64,000 nucleotides of DNA, from positions 66,166,079 to 66,230,078 of the forward strand of contig OY829327.1 in NCBI GenBank assembly GCA_963691655.1, given 5' to 3'. The first letter of the stretch is position 1, and each line of letters begins with the position of its first letter. A model generated the notes under the pieces. The model did not search any database, was not told the origin of the DNA, and saw only the letters and a program-made list of their open reading frames with translations. This DNA is from Toxonevra muliebris (Eukaryota; Arthropoda; Insecta; Diptera; Pallopteridae). Below are positions 11,450 to 24,878 of the stretch, one piece after another. The translations under genes were made by a program, and so were the position numbers.

Positions 11450-14400
11450 AATTAGGTAATAGAATTAGTGATTTTACACTATTTCCTTAAACTGACTACA
11501 GTCCAAACTGAGCGTTTGTCAAGCAAGGTGCGCAGAGATTTCTTGCTCTGAAATATGTGGAAGAAAATACTTTCTGTTCCATGCTACCGATTCCAAAACG
11601 GTTTAGTAGACATTCCTACATTCTATATTCAACAAGGTGTTTAATGTGTAGTTTTGAAGCAAGAGTGTGAATTTGATAACCTAAAAAAAGTATAAAAGTT
11701 GTTATGATCCCGGGATATCCCAGACTGTTATACATTGTAGAGTATTGAAATTGTTATTGATATTCGAAATCAATAGAAATTTACTACGGAGTGCTGTAGA
11801 CTTTTATTAAGTGACATTGAGACCGTAAATACACTGATCCCCACATAATTTGTATTATTTTTAATAACTCAAGTACTTAGTCAGTTCTGGTTTGACAATT
11901 TGATTTTTTAAAATTTCGAATCGAAATAGTATTATCGAAAACAAAATATTTACCGACTTTCATTAAAATTTGCACACATTATTGTAACGCAAAAGTTTGG
12001 ATTTCCCTTTTAGAAATTTTGATCGAGATTTGAAATGAGAAAGTTCACTTTTTGAGTACAATTTTTGTCCAATTTGCCCAATTTTTTTGTAATCCCGCCA
12101 AATGAGCGGCAGCAAACGCGAAGTTTATTTCGGGATATTTTATGCAAAATGTATTCGCTTGACAGAAATTTGATAGATAAACAAAGCTGGCGCTCCAATT
12201 TAGATATGTTTGTTAGAAATGAAAGGATTTCTTAAGAGATTTTTCCACTCTCTCTCTTCATTTGCCCATAACAACTTTTTTGAAGGAGTATTCGGATCGG
12301 CTTATTATTTATAATATAAAGCAGAAATCTGGAAATAATGAACAAATTACGACAGAACAAAATTAATGAGAGAGTTAAAAAAAATAAATAAAATCTATTC
12401 TTTCTTTTTCTCCCCTCACCCCCTATCTTTACAATTGAGCAGGTATCTGAATTCGGAAAAAATTTGAAAACCAATCGTTGTTTCGAAATGGCAAGAATTT
12501 CCTGAAGATATTACTAATTAGTTGGAACTCCAACAAAGTCAATATAACTTTGGTTTGCTGGGTTATCACAAATATGCAATAAGTGTGCAATTCGCAAAAT
12601 AACAAAAATAAAACAAAGTGAAACGGGGTTTAACCAGCAAAACGACCTTGGTGACAATGACCCCTAAAATAAGTACTCACATTATTTTTACTTTTTGTGA
12701 AAAAATATAAATGATTTATTTTCAACACATATTATCAGCTGATAAGATAAAGACACTAAAGAGTGCTTCAATAATTGTGGCACAAGTATTCGTGTATACG
12801 AGTATGTATCAATCCTATGGAAAAAAGTACAAGTAGTTTCAATTTGCTGGATATTTGAAGCGCATCTTTCGAAACAGTACCAGTTTGAGTGTAAGAAAGT
12901 GGCACAAAAATGTAACTAGTAGAAGCGAATTAAACTGAATGTAAGGTTATTGTTGTTTTGCATTTTGCCAACCTCACTCAGAAATTTTTTGAGTTCACGC
13001 CACTGAATTATTTAGAAACCGATGCTATTTGTAAAAAAAAGCGCGTATGCAAAAAATTCCCGGTGTATGTATAAATACGAGTTGAAGTGAATTTTTTTTT
13101 TTCAGAAAGTTATAAATGGACACATTTGATCATCTTATTTCAAAATTTTTTTTAAAAAATAAAAAAGAAAATAACAAAAATGAGAATGGCATTTTACAAC
13201 AACTAATTTGAAGCGTGAATACTACTTTTCTAAGCTATATAAAAAGTTGTGCTTCACCACATCCATAGATGTGCATTAAGCACCTACCCACCGTTGGGAA
13301 ATGTTTTTGCAGCAGGACCGCCCGCACGGGGTGTTTTCGGTGTTAAACCACCCCCATCGCTCACTGGAAGTTTACACATTATTTTTATGTACATATACAT
13401 TTATACACTGTTTACAGTTTCACTGTTTCCCCCATGGGAAAATTCTGCAGGCAAGGCCCTGACTTGTAGACACTACTTATATAGAAGAAAAGTTTTTGTT
13501 AGTTCATTGCGAAAGATAATGTAGTAGATTTAATAGTTTTATTTGGATGTATAAAAGTTAAATACGTGTCTTAATAAAATCAAATTTCCGTCCCGATTAC
13601 ATACGTAATAAAAAAGCAGACATTAAATTTAAGTAATGAGAAATAATCAGTTTAAGATATTTACATATGAAAATACTAAAGTAGAAATTTATCATGTTGA
13701 CAAATTTTTGTTATTAAAGTGGGACCTAAAAAACTACGCAATATTTTTAAGGTTAACGACAGATAAGCGTGACATATTTCAAGCATAAAGCGGTAAAGTA
13801 ATTTAGTTGCTTTCCATTACCTTTTTTATAGTTTAATATATTTTCATTGAAGAATAGCAATGAATGAAAGGCAATTGAAATAAGTTCTATAGCAAACGGT
13901 GATGAATGGAAGCGGTACCAATTAAATAACGGTATCATAATACGTTATACAAGTAAACTGAAATCCGAGTCTTTCGAGTCTACCGAGTCTATAAGTCTCC
14001 GTGTTATGCATTCCAATTCATTTTGGTGTCTTATCGATTGTTGTAAAACGTTAAAACAAAAGGATTATCCCAGTTTTAATTGAGGTATCCCACAGCAAAA
14101 CAGCTTATTTGTTGTTTTGGTACAAAATTGGCAAGATAATAGAATTTCTGTGACATTTTTCTGAAAAAAATTTTTACGTACAAACAAACAAAAACAACAT
14201 GATAAAATTTTAAAATTACAAAAAGTTGGAAACTTCTTGTTGTTTTCAGCAAAAACTTTAAGATTTGCCATCGAGATGAAACAAGTAATACAAAGTGGAA
14301 TGCCCACAGTTTACAATATGTATAATGAGGACTTTTTATAAAGTTTATTGACATTTTGCTCTTCGTTTTCCTCTATTCTTTTGTTTCTCTAGTATGAGGT

Positions 14401-14860
14401 AATACCAAAAGGGGCAAATAAAAGGGGCCTAAAAAGGAAAGAGTTGTAGCACAAAATATATGTTGTTTTTATGAATTTTTGTTCACCCTAAAAAAACCAC
14501 ATTTGCTTAAATTGAGATTAAGTGCGTTTTCACCATATACGGTAAAAAGCTTTTGCTTCATTTTTCTATCAGAACCCTTCGTGATTTCTTGCAGTTTATG
14601 CATAAATGTAATATTTTTTATTTGATATGTGAACAACAGTATTTGGAGCACAAAAAAAAAACGCGTTAGGGAGAATACACACATAGTAGGGTAGAATCGT
14701 TAAAATTGCTCATTCAGGGTGTTTCAGTTAGGATTTGCAAAATTTCTAAGGCTAAGACGAAAAAAATAAAATAAAAATACTTGAAACTTGAAAAATTATG
14801 CAATTTCGAGAGTAGAGTTGTTAAAAAGATATTAATTAGGAATTTCAGATTTTGTAAGTA
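11450..14860. other. AT-rich non-coding stretch
   Basis: No terminal repeats or credible coding were seen. A slightly G+C-richer patch at about 13245-13465 contains CCGCCCGCACGGGGTG and gives the 91-codon frame at 13249, which has no recognisable features. Near 13975 the word GAGTCT repeats (CGAGTCTTTCGAGTCTACCG), a short tandem array. Confidence 0.5.
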
Positions 14861-15149
14861 CAGTGGACGCTCGGAATTCTTAAGTAGCCCAAGAACAAAC
14901 TACTCAAGAATTCCGAATTCTTAAGATTTTTGAACGGTTTTCAAAATCAACTTGTTTTCAAGAAAAGTACTTTTTTGTTACAAAGCTACATAGCCATTGA
15001 ATTTATTAATTATTTCCCTAAGCTTCATAGTCGTTTTAAATACTTATAGGCGTAAAATATTTCAGAATTACACACATACATATGTAACATACATTTACAT
15101 TATCAGGACAATTAAGATTTCCGTACTTAAAAATTCCGAGCATGCACTG
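14861..15149. mobile_element. Tc1/mariner-type MITE, 289 bp
   Basis: The inverted ends are CAGTGGACGCTCGGAATTCT on the left and, on the right, CTTAAAAATTCCGAGCATGC followed by ACTG; they match at about 20 of 24 positions. TA dinucleotides flank both sides (14859-14860 and 15150-15151). The left part also holds a second AATTCCGAATTCTTAAG copy just inside, near 14908. There is no open frame. CAGTG ends with TA are typical of pogo/Tc1-type MITEs. Confidence 0.75.
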
Positions 15150-18100
15150 TAATAGAATTTGTTCGTAGGTACATATTACGATTCTTCACCCTTTCAATCC
15201 ATCATTTTAATTTGGGTTGATAGATAGCTTTTGCGTGAAATTCATGATTATTTAGGACTTTTTCAACTAACATAAACAAATTTCACGCCTCTACATATCC
15301 TTGTTTGTCTTTTAATAAAATTTTTTGGATTTTTATATACTTTTATCTTTTACCAAAATACTCGGGAAATAATATTTCCACTTAACAATGAATTATCGAT
15401 TTTTTTATTAAAATAGTGCAACTAGCTTTGATGATTAATTTTTGCACATATATTTTTTGTTGTGATTTAACCTGGATGCTTTGAGATTACGCAGATTAAT
15501 TCCCGAATTAAATAATACACATTTTTTTGCTTTGATGATGATTACAAGAGCGATAATGTATTGAAAAAAAAAAATGAATTACAAATATATTAGCAATGAC
15601 AGACGTCATTGAGATGAATAGTGTTAGATATGTAAAAATAAAGGTAATTTAAAATCTGATTCGTAATTGCACAAAAATCGGAATCGAAACCCGTGTTGGA
15701 TTTGGAATGGTCTTCTGCATTTCTTGTGGAATTGTCAAAATCGGAATTGTTTCAAATCGGATTCGAACTTACTTATGAATCAGCTGTTGTAATATTTCTA
15801 TGAACAAAAACCCTGTTGATTTCTCATTCATAATTCTTTAAATAAAATAAATAATTAATAATACTTGCAATAAAAAAAATGAGTTTTGCAATTTTGAAGG
15901 AGTTTTGGCAGATAGAGATGAGGATAAGGAGGAAACAACTCAACGCATAGCTTGACGTAATGTTAGTGTTAGTTTTAAATCTTCGAAAGTTTTTGTTGTT
16001 TTGTTTAACCCTAAAAGCCGCTAGTGTATGTATGTTAATAGTGTTATTTCCATTTATGTACATATGTAATGTCATCCTAACTGGACGGACGCTTAACTTA
16101 CTTTGGTATATATATATATATACTTTCATTGAGGATGTCGCCTGGTGTTCGAGTTTCAAAAAATCGATTTTTTTTTATTATGTATTTCGAAAGTACAATA
16201 TATTGAGAGTATACTGTAAAAATTCAAAACATTAGCAAGGTTGAAGATATTCTATATAGCCGATTGGTCTGAAATTTTAACAGATTATTCTACATGTTAG
16301 TGGTTCTCGCAGGTAGTAGAATTGCTTATTTTTATTATTATTTCCTATTTTTATCCCGATTTTCAACAAAAAAAAGCTCGATTTTTGAACTTTTTTTTAG
16401 AAGTCTGCCATTTTGTTATTTTTTAATAAAAATTTTTAATCTACTACTTCTCAGAATGGCAAGTCCACAGAACGATATTCTATTTAAATTTTTTGTCTCA
16501 GATGACTTCGAGTTTCGCAATAACCCGGGCCAGCCACATTTTTTATTTTAGGTGTCCACTTTGGCTTAAAAAACACTAAAAAAATATAGTAAAATAAGCT
16601 CCAAACATTTTGTTTTGTACAGTTAAAGATGCCAATAATAACATATAAAAAAATTTAAATGATTGTTTTTAATTTATGTTATAATAAAAAATTACCGAAA
16701 AAAACCTTGAAAATGAGGCCGGAACACCTTCTTCCTCACATCCTTAATGGGGAGTCTTAAAATTCGCAAGTGTGTATGGTCAAACTACCTACATTAAAAC
16801 GCACACAATTTATGAGTAAATGCAATATTTAATTATCCTAGATTTTTACTGGATTTTGATAGATCTTCATACATAAAATTAATATTTTAAAAGCATAGAT
16901 TGTATTTTTGTTTTGAAAATTATTTGCAGAAAAATATGAAAACACTTATTCCATAAAAAATTCTGGTCTCTCCAAAATCGCTCTGGGGTTAGCTGGGCAC
17001 AATAGACAATTAGCAGATGATGACCCGATACCAGTATTGGCATTTTATTGTTGTACGTGATAGTTGGTTTTGGGATGTCTGCCAATTTATGTGGATTCTC
17101 ATCGGCCGTTCGTTGCGTGTCAATACTGGGCACAAAAATGTGTTTATGTGCTTAGAGCATTTTACCCGAAATAAAATATGGAATTCAATAAACCTCAAAG
17201 CTTCAATAAACTTCATTTAATTTGTGTGAATTTAACAAAAAGGCAAAAAGGAACAGAACAAAGATCAAAGCAAATTCTTTCCTAGCATATCAACAGAGAA
17301 GGGAAAAAATCATTGTCATGTCACAAGCGAATAATAAACGTTGCCATGTAACAACAAAAGAGAAGAATAAAAACGATGACAACAGCGAAAGCAACAAACA
17401 AATCAACGACCTGCAGCGATATTGCTAATATGTACGATAATAACAACGGCAACACAACACAACAACAACATCGACAGGGGCAACAATATTAACCAGAACA
17501 ATAACAAAGAAAACAACAAAAATAACAGCAACTGCATGCTATATACATACATACAAAAAAAGACATATACTTAACCAAGAAGAAACCGGCACTTTATTTT
17601 ACTACAGTTTTGCAACGCTTTGTTTACATTTTTCCTACTCTTTTCCGCTGATGTTTTGCTATAGTTGTATGTTTTTGAGCTTGTGCATGTATGTGTGTAA
17701 ATTGCCCGCGCATTTTGCTCTCCAACATATGTATGTATATTTGTTGTTGTTTTTTCAAAAGCCGCTTGTAAGTGCATCTAAAGTTTTTGTAGATACTTTC
17801 AATGCACCTTTTTTGTAAGTTTTTGCTGGGATTGAAATAATTGTTGCATCGTGCCACAACGATTCAAAACAAAATAAAATACTAACGAACAAACATACAT
17901 ACAAACACAGATATATGAACTTTCGTTACATATTTGAAGATACAGAAACACTAAAACTTCTATGCAGTAAAGCAAAAAATCATGAGCGTATACAGCGGGC
18001 TTATGCCCCCAAATTTTTTGTTTTGCCAATTCGAAATATACAAAGACAACACTCAACATTTTTTTTTTTTTTTTCAGTTGACTACAACAAACAATATCTA

Positions 18101-19200
18101 GTCACCACGCCAATTATGCAGTAAACTGAATTCTTTACGGTAAAGCGCAATCAGAAATGTAGTTTTAAGACAAGAATAATAGAGCCAGAAAAGAAGTTTT
18201 GCTTCTTCATTCTTCTATTAGAGGAAACGGAATGATGATTAAAAGTTAAAAAGCTTTTATTTATCAAAGAAATGGATCATGGCTCACTAAATATTTAGAC
18301 AAACGTCAAAAATATATGCATTCGCCGTAATTTATTTCGATTATATATAATATATTTATTATTTTAGAAAAAATTTCAATAACTTAACAACTCCGAAACT
18401 AAATGTGAATAAAATAATTTTTTTTTATCCATCTCCCCCTGACTGAGGTCCTGCGTGCACTCGTGCAAAAAGTCATGCGAAGTTATGCTAAACACATAGA
18501 AAAAGTAGCGGAGTATAATAAATACTAAATGAAGGAGCGATGTTAAGTGAGAGCGAGGAAAGGAGGTAATTCAACAGCTATGTCTTTGTATATTTTTGTT
18601 ATTTTTCTTTTGTGTTACTGCAGTTAGTATTCCAACGTCAAATCTTATGAGCTTCTACTTTTCTATGTAACATTTGGAAGCATTTATGAAGCACATCGAA
18701 TTGGCCATATACAAGTGAATGAAATTCAATTCAGTATCGCTTCTTTATTAAGCATAAGCGCACGAAAGTAGCATGAATAAAAAAAACGAAATGAGGCTTT
18801 CAACTGGCAAAAATATAATTAAGATAAGACGATAATTACAACAGAAATTTAACGTGGCATCTTTCGGTTCAAATCTAGTTATTGCACTTATCATTCATGA
18901 CGTTTACATGAGCAATTCTACTCTGTATTTTTCAATAGTGTTAATATTCTTCTCAGTTAACACTATCAACATCCCGCCTTAACATACAAATCTTCCTTGC
19001 TATAGGTTCCGAACAACTACTACTGATATACCGCCTTCACAGACAAACTTTAATTTCCGGAGTCGGTTTTATTTTATTTAATTTTTTTGTTGGATAATTG
19101 CTAAATTTAAATATATTGATAATTGATGAATATAAATCAAATAGATTTAGATACGCAGAACACGATAAATACTAAAAAAAAATTTTCCTAACTTGAGTTA
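15150..19200. other. AT-rich non-coding stretch with CAA-rich patch
   Basis: A run of CAA and AAC words covers about 17400-17530, and a short (TA)n run lies near 16107. The open frames at 15824-16551 and 16879-18124 overlap on both strands, are lysine- or phenylalanine-rich, and carry no motif. No terminal repeats were seen. Confidence 0.5.
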
Positions 19201-20103
19201 GGCCATTATGGTTTCTGGCCACTGATATATAAAAACGATCAGCGTACATACCGGAGACGATTTAGCTGTTTCTGTCTGTCATTTGTCTGTCAGTGTACAC
19301 GATAACTTCAATGAAAGTTGAGCAATCTTAACCAAACGTGGTACAAACATTTTTTATGTACAGACCGAGGTTAATGTAGTGTTAACAGAGTGTATAGGGT
19401 TGCTTCCTTTCGATATTCACCGATTTCCAAAGCAAGAGTGTTTAAAAATATTTTTGTGAAATTAAAACCTTTCAGAAATTTTGAAGTTTTTGGGCTTTGA
19501 AAATATATTTCAATGGTCACGTTCAGAAGACGCCTCTGCTCTGCTACTGCTACCTGTGTGTTTTATGAACGCAAATTGATCACTTTATGATAAAAAGAAA
19601 TTATATTTAAGTTAAGGAATGAAAAATGAAGAATACGTTTTTTGGGAAGTTTTCTGATGACTTGGGACACGTGAGACCCGAAAACTGTTTTTTGGGATTT
19701 TTAATTTTTTGAGGTTAGGGGCGACACGTAACATTTCCCGTGGAAAATAATATTAGATTTATATTCAGCGAAAAGAAATATATGAAAAAAGGATATATCT
19801 ATTATTTTATGAAGACTTGGGTAAACGTACGCTTGATAAAACTATTATTTTAAGGTGGCCATATTGGTCCGTCATCATGCTAAATCAAAAAAGGCCTTGT
19901 TGCATTCGAAACTAGAGATAATAAGCTTTTATTTGAGCCCAGACGTGCCATAAAATACCTTAACCAATTTTGTACAGGGGGGTCTCTCGTTGACAGAGAA
20001 TGTCCCATATGCGTATGGATACAGATAAAATTGCTAGCGACTTAGGTGTATCTGTATGGGGTTAGGAATCTGTATGAGGTTATAAATCTCTATGGGGCTA
20101 GGA
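19200..20103. repeat. Dispersed repeat relic with an 18-bp tandem triplet
   Basis: The segment opening with TTTCTGTCTGTCATTTGTCT and followed by GAGCAATCTTAACCAAACGT resembles the diverged repeats with Tc1-like or unclassified origin that are common in fly genomes (recollection, not a search). Its 3' part ends in three 18-bp units at 20050-20103. Each unit has the form ATCTGTATGGGGTTAGGA, with 3-5 differences between units. No terminal repeat or protein frame is recognisable. Confidence 0.35.
20050..20103 (+). repeat. Tandem repeat, three 18-bp units
   Basis: The units begin at 20050, 20068 and 20086, each starting ATCT(G/C)TATG. The period is exact and substitutions are spread over the units, which suggests an old duplication. 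Confidence 0.75.
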
Positions 20104-23100
20104 GAAGTAATTTTTTACTTTTTAGTCTGTTTTAAAAACGTGGTATATTAAAAAATATTTTTTATTTTAATTATTTTTTGATTTATGACAGTATTGCAGC
20201 AAACGAGCGATATGAATTTCAAATTTGTAACACACTCTCAAAATATTATTGTAAGCACCAGGCAAGACTGTGAGTAGCGCAGTATGGAGAAGTTCAATGA
20301 CACACCACCGCATTCATACACAGGCACACACACATTCATACACAACCACGATGCCACTTCTTGTATTCGAAGTGTAGTGAATAGAAGTGCTAGTGAAGCC
20401 GGCATGAAAACATAAACATTAAACGAAATAGGAATAAAAAAGAGTAGGCAAACGAAAAGGGGGCAAAACACTTAATATTGCAAGGGAATAAAGTTTTCGT
20501 TTTTGTTTTCCCTACTTTTCCTGTTTGATTTTTTTTGCACTTCATGTTAAAGGCATATTTAATAAAATGCATGCAATAAATGCCATGCACTTAATCACAC
20601 AAACACACACACACTATATGTTGATCCTTTTTTGCATATGTATATGTATATATTCTTGTACTTATTGAATTGGTATTATTTTGATGATTATGTTCGTTTG
20701 CCTAGAATATTGATTTAGCCTGCATACATTCAAATTTTAAATGCATTCAAAATTTAAAATATGATGTGAGAAAAATGTAAAAAAAAATGTTTTAATACTA
20801 ACAATCTAATTGAGCGAAAATCGATTTTATAGGATTTTTTGAATATTTCAGTCGTTTTCTCTTGTTTTAATGGTGCATTTTGAAATGAAATATTTCGATA
20901 ATATAGCATAACTTTCAGACTTAATTACAGTCCAAACTAAACTGTACTTTAACTAAAAAGTAACCTTTTAGAAGGCTACTGACTTTCCTAAGTTTAAATA
21001 ATAAAAGTAAATAAATTTGATATATTTTTTGTTAATTTAAGATATATTTAAAATTCCCTCTTTCCGATAAATATCAGACCCATTTGAAGAAAAGAATCGA
21101 CCCCCCTTTTTCCCTTTCTACATCAACTTGAGCTTTTCATTTGGAAATAATAACATCCACCCTCGACCCCGGATGCAAAATGTAAACGAATGAGCTTGTT
21201 TAAGGAAGCAAATTATTATGCCAAAGAAGAAATCTTGAAGGAGATACCTACATACATATCTCGAAACATCTCTGTGGGGAAAGAACGTAAAAAAATAATA
21301 ACTTCAACATTGTTGCTACAAAAGATACAGTAGCAAATTTACCCGCCGATCGGTACAGTTTTTGCGACGTTTCTGATACAATAGTCTTTGATTTTTAAAT
21401 TTATTGCGACCAACATAGGGGGCAACTGTTGTCACAGTCACTGTTGTCACTGAGGCAAGTCATACAAAAAAACTGAGGTGTAAAATGGACGGATGAAAGA
21501 TAGAGTGAGAAGAGGCTCTTCTCTGAAAATATCAAGGAAACTGAAAACCTTCGTAAAGAGCTTTGATCTCAGTTATAATTCAAATTTATTTTGAATATTG
21601 TTTAATGCTTCCACTTGATGTTTTTATTTTATATTTACTTGAGAGAACAAAGTCCAGTGCAATCAGTTTTATGATGTGAAATACATCCAAGTGTTTGTCT
21701 TTTATTAAACTCAGTTGTCATATGTCCATTGTACCATTCAAATAGTATCTTTTTCTGACTGTTTCTTATATTCAAAATGAAAAAAGACATTTTTGGTGAA
21801 CTTTGCATATAATTGGCCCAGGAAAAAGTTAAGTGTTTCGTCTATGATTTGGGAAGATACTTTCAATTCAATTAGTTTCAGCTACCTATGGTTTAATTTA
21901 CCTTGGATCGTTTTGTTTTTATGGTTTTTATCTTTCAATGAATACGTTTTTGTTGATTTGTGATGTTTAAAAACTTACCTAAAAAGAAAAGAAATTGAAA
22001 ACATTTATTTAATAAAATTGTATGTAAGCAATATGTACCTAAATATACTTATGCATATAAATAAATAACCTCTCTACCTACCTCATGAAGTTGAGCGAGG
22101 AGAAATGATTTTTGTTATCAACAACTGGTTAAAGGGGTTACAAGGACATTAAAGGCACTGACTGGACAAATATTGAATATGTGAAGTTGCTGCTTGTTGA
22201 GTTATTTAATAGGAAAATATATCAATAAGATTTTGGAACTTTAATTGCCATGCTATACAGATTTTTAGATCTACAAACACCAGCTTAATATTTGGACGTT
22301 CGTTTCTGTTTTCGAATGTTCCTATGGAACACGTGAAAGTCGTAAATCTTCCGTAAATCAATACCAATAGTCATTTAATGCTATGAACGCAACTGTCGTA
22401 TAATACTCTATTTAGTTGATTCAAATAGGTACTCATCTTCCTCTAAACTAAACACAGTAGTACATAAATACGTATACATATATATCCATCCACAATTTGC
22501 ACAAAAAAACAAAACAGACGTAATATCTGATTCTCCAAGCAGACTGCAGTTGATACATTCAACCAGGACGTGGTTTGAATTTTTTGAAAACTATTGCGCA
22601 GTAGAAAAAAAAGTAGATTCGTCGAATCGTAGTGGAGAGTCAGTGACTTGAGTGGTATTGCGATGATGGTTCCTTTTTCTTTGTTTGATTTTTTTTCTTT
22701 TTTTTTTCCTATTGTTAGTTACATACATATGTCAGAGCAACATGTGTTGAATCCATAGCTTACGATCAATTTATATATTTTGTTCTTATACGGTTTTGTT
22801 TTTCTTCTATTACTTCTCGTTCATTTTGATTATTTTTTTTTTTTTTTTTTGGAGCATTGTTGATCTACTCGTATTATAATTTTTTATTGTGATTTGCTTT
22901 GAAGGCCAGTGTTGCCAGAGCTTTTGGCTCAATTGTTTCGTAAGTACAATTTGAATGTTACGTTTTTAATTGTTTTTATATTGTGCCCTAAATTCTTTTC
23001 GCTTTGTTTGAGACATATTTTCAATTTCACAGGCCCGAAAAAATACTATAGTTTTATCTGGTCATTTTCTTTGATCTTATTATTTAAAATTTGCTCAAGA

Positions 23101-24780
23101 TAGCAAGCTTTGAAAGCTTCTCTCTGCCAAACCCCATACAGTCCATTTCTATTTCTTTTGCATATCTTAAATAAGATTACGATACTTTTAGAGGGAAGAA
23201 GATTGAGCCATCTAATATACGTATAAATAGTTAAAAAAATTTATATTATCGGAGGATTCAAGAAATTTTTAACCACCCAGCACAACTAAGGGAACTGGAT
23301 AAGCTCGATTTTCACATATCTTCGGAAAATCTAAGAATGACCCTGGCCACAGTCAAATATTACAAAATATAACCTCCTGGCATCGCTGTTCGAACCGCAA
23401 GAACAGACCATAGTTCGTTGCATCATAGTTTCTGTCTGCTTATGGTGGCTGTTTTTATTTTACCTGAGCAGATATAAAAACTGTTGCTGTTTACTATGAA
23501 AGGCAAGGCAAGACATGGCAGGAATATTTTTATAAAAGCAGACAGATATTTCTTTGCCATCATGTGAATGATGCTACAACCAAGCCCCTTTTTCTTTTAT
23601 TTTGCTCTTGCTCTGTCTAGAATAAAATGCATTCAACTTGTAGATAATGCAGGAAAATGCATCCTGTAGCTCAACTTGTTGTTATTGTTTATCTTGTTTG
23701 TTGCTGTTTCTGTTGCTGCTGCTGAATTATCATCATCTGGTGGTTGTGTTTCTTGTTTATATTCTTTATTCTATTTTCCTTCATACATACACACGCATAC
23801 ATACATACATGCAATGCATTCGTGCTGGTAAATGCGCCGCATACATGAACTACCTACAACATAAGTTCGTTCCACTCTTGTTTGCTTCAATTCCATTTTG
23901 TTTCAATGCGGAGCTGATGTTTTCATTCCTGTTTGTAGTTTTTGTTTTGCTTGCAATATTTCTTCTGGATTTTTATTTTGTTTTGCTTGTTCCTTGCTTT
24001 GCACTCTTCTCTCTTTTCGCTGCATTTATCCCGGCTTTTGCTTTATGCTCATATTTTCATTACGTTTTTGTTGATAAATGCATTTGCCGTTGTTACTCAT
24101 CCGTTCCTTTAACGTAGTACGAGTATCTGGTGCGTTGCGGCGTCGTTGCAATCAGCGTCTTGCCCCTTGCCTTGTTGCCTAGCTGCTCTCTGTTAAAGTG
24201 AATACACTCGTACGATGAGAGTTCGTTCAATCCGTTCGCTGATTTTGTTGTGTGTTGTGGATACAATATATATGTACGCTATGATGAACTGGAATTACAT
24301 TAAGTGACGTCACAATCAAAGGGCATTCACATTGTGGTGTGCTGCTGATGTTGTTTTGCTTTTTGTTATTTGTTATCGTTGCGGCTGTTGTATGTGTACA
24401 TGATGACAGTATAAGTGGTTGTTGTCGTTGATGTTATTGTTGTTGTATTTTTTTCGGTTGTTTACCTTTAGAGCGATGCATTTTTCGCACAGGTTTACAA
24501 ATAAAACAAAACCAAAATAAAATCGAAAAAAAAAATTAAATTAATCAAGTAAAAAATCTGATTTTCGTACATGAGTTAGTGAACTTTTTGTTTTCACAGG
24601 AAATGTTGCATTCTCTTAGTTCCTGTGTGATGATGTCGATGCTAGAGTAAGGAGCTAATTATACAATAGCCACAAAGAATATACGATATTCCATGTGGTA
24701 CAGTTTAGTCAAATAGGATGTACAAATACATACATACATACAAATGGATTCTAAGCCGCAGTAACATAAGTGCACTTTTT
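20104..24780. other. Non-coding stretch; CTG/TTG-rich patch near 23.65-24.5 kb
   Basis: Most is AT-rich. From about 23620 to 24480 there are TTGTTGCTG-type runs, CATACATACA microsatellites and more G+C. The 156-codon frame at 23647-24117 starts with ATG but is a string of hydrophobic residues produced by T-rich codons, so I treat it as chance. A perfect TGACGTCA lies at 24305. This patch looks more like regulatory or transcribed non-coding DNA than a gene. Confidence 0.45.
24305..24312. promoter_or_regulatory. CRE-like palindrome TGACGTCA
   Basis: A perfect octamer inside AAGTGACGTCACAAT, which extends the palindrome to GTGACGTCAC (10 bp). It lies in the CTG/TTG-rich, more G+C-rich patch. 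Confidence 0.3.
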
Positions 24781-24878
24781 TTTCGAAAAGCGTTTTTTAG
24801 CAAAAATTTAAGGGGGAGTGAAAGGTGATTGGTGGGGTATAATTCCAAGCCCCCTCTAGGCTCCGCTAGTGGATATAA
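24780..24878. mobile_element. hAT-type terminus, relic
   Basis: The sequence CCAAGCCCCCTCTAGG followed by CTCCGCTAGTGG, read on the other strand, gives CCACTAGCGGAG then a run of G. This is the same style of end as the 27.35-kb element (CAGTGGCGGATACAGG then a G run). The other end was not found, so only one terminus is called. Confidence 0.45.

Noticed and set aside
23647..24117. 156-codon open frame starting with ATG, highly hydrophobic
   Set aside because: It is made from TTG/TTT/CTT-rich DNA and microsatellite readings (including CATACATACA), gives no domain or topology I recognise, and similar T-rich frames occur throughout the window.
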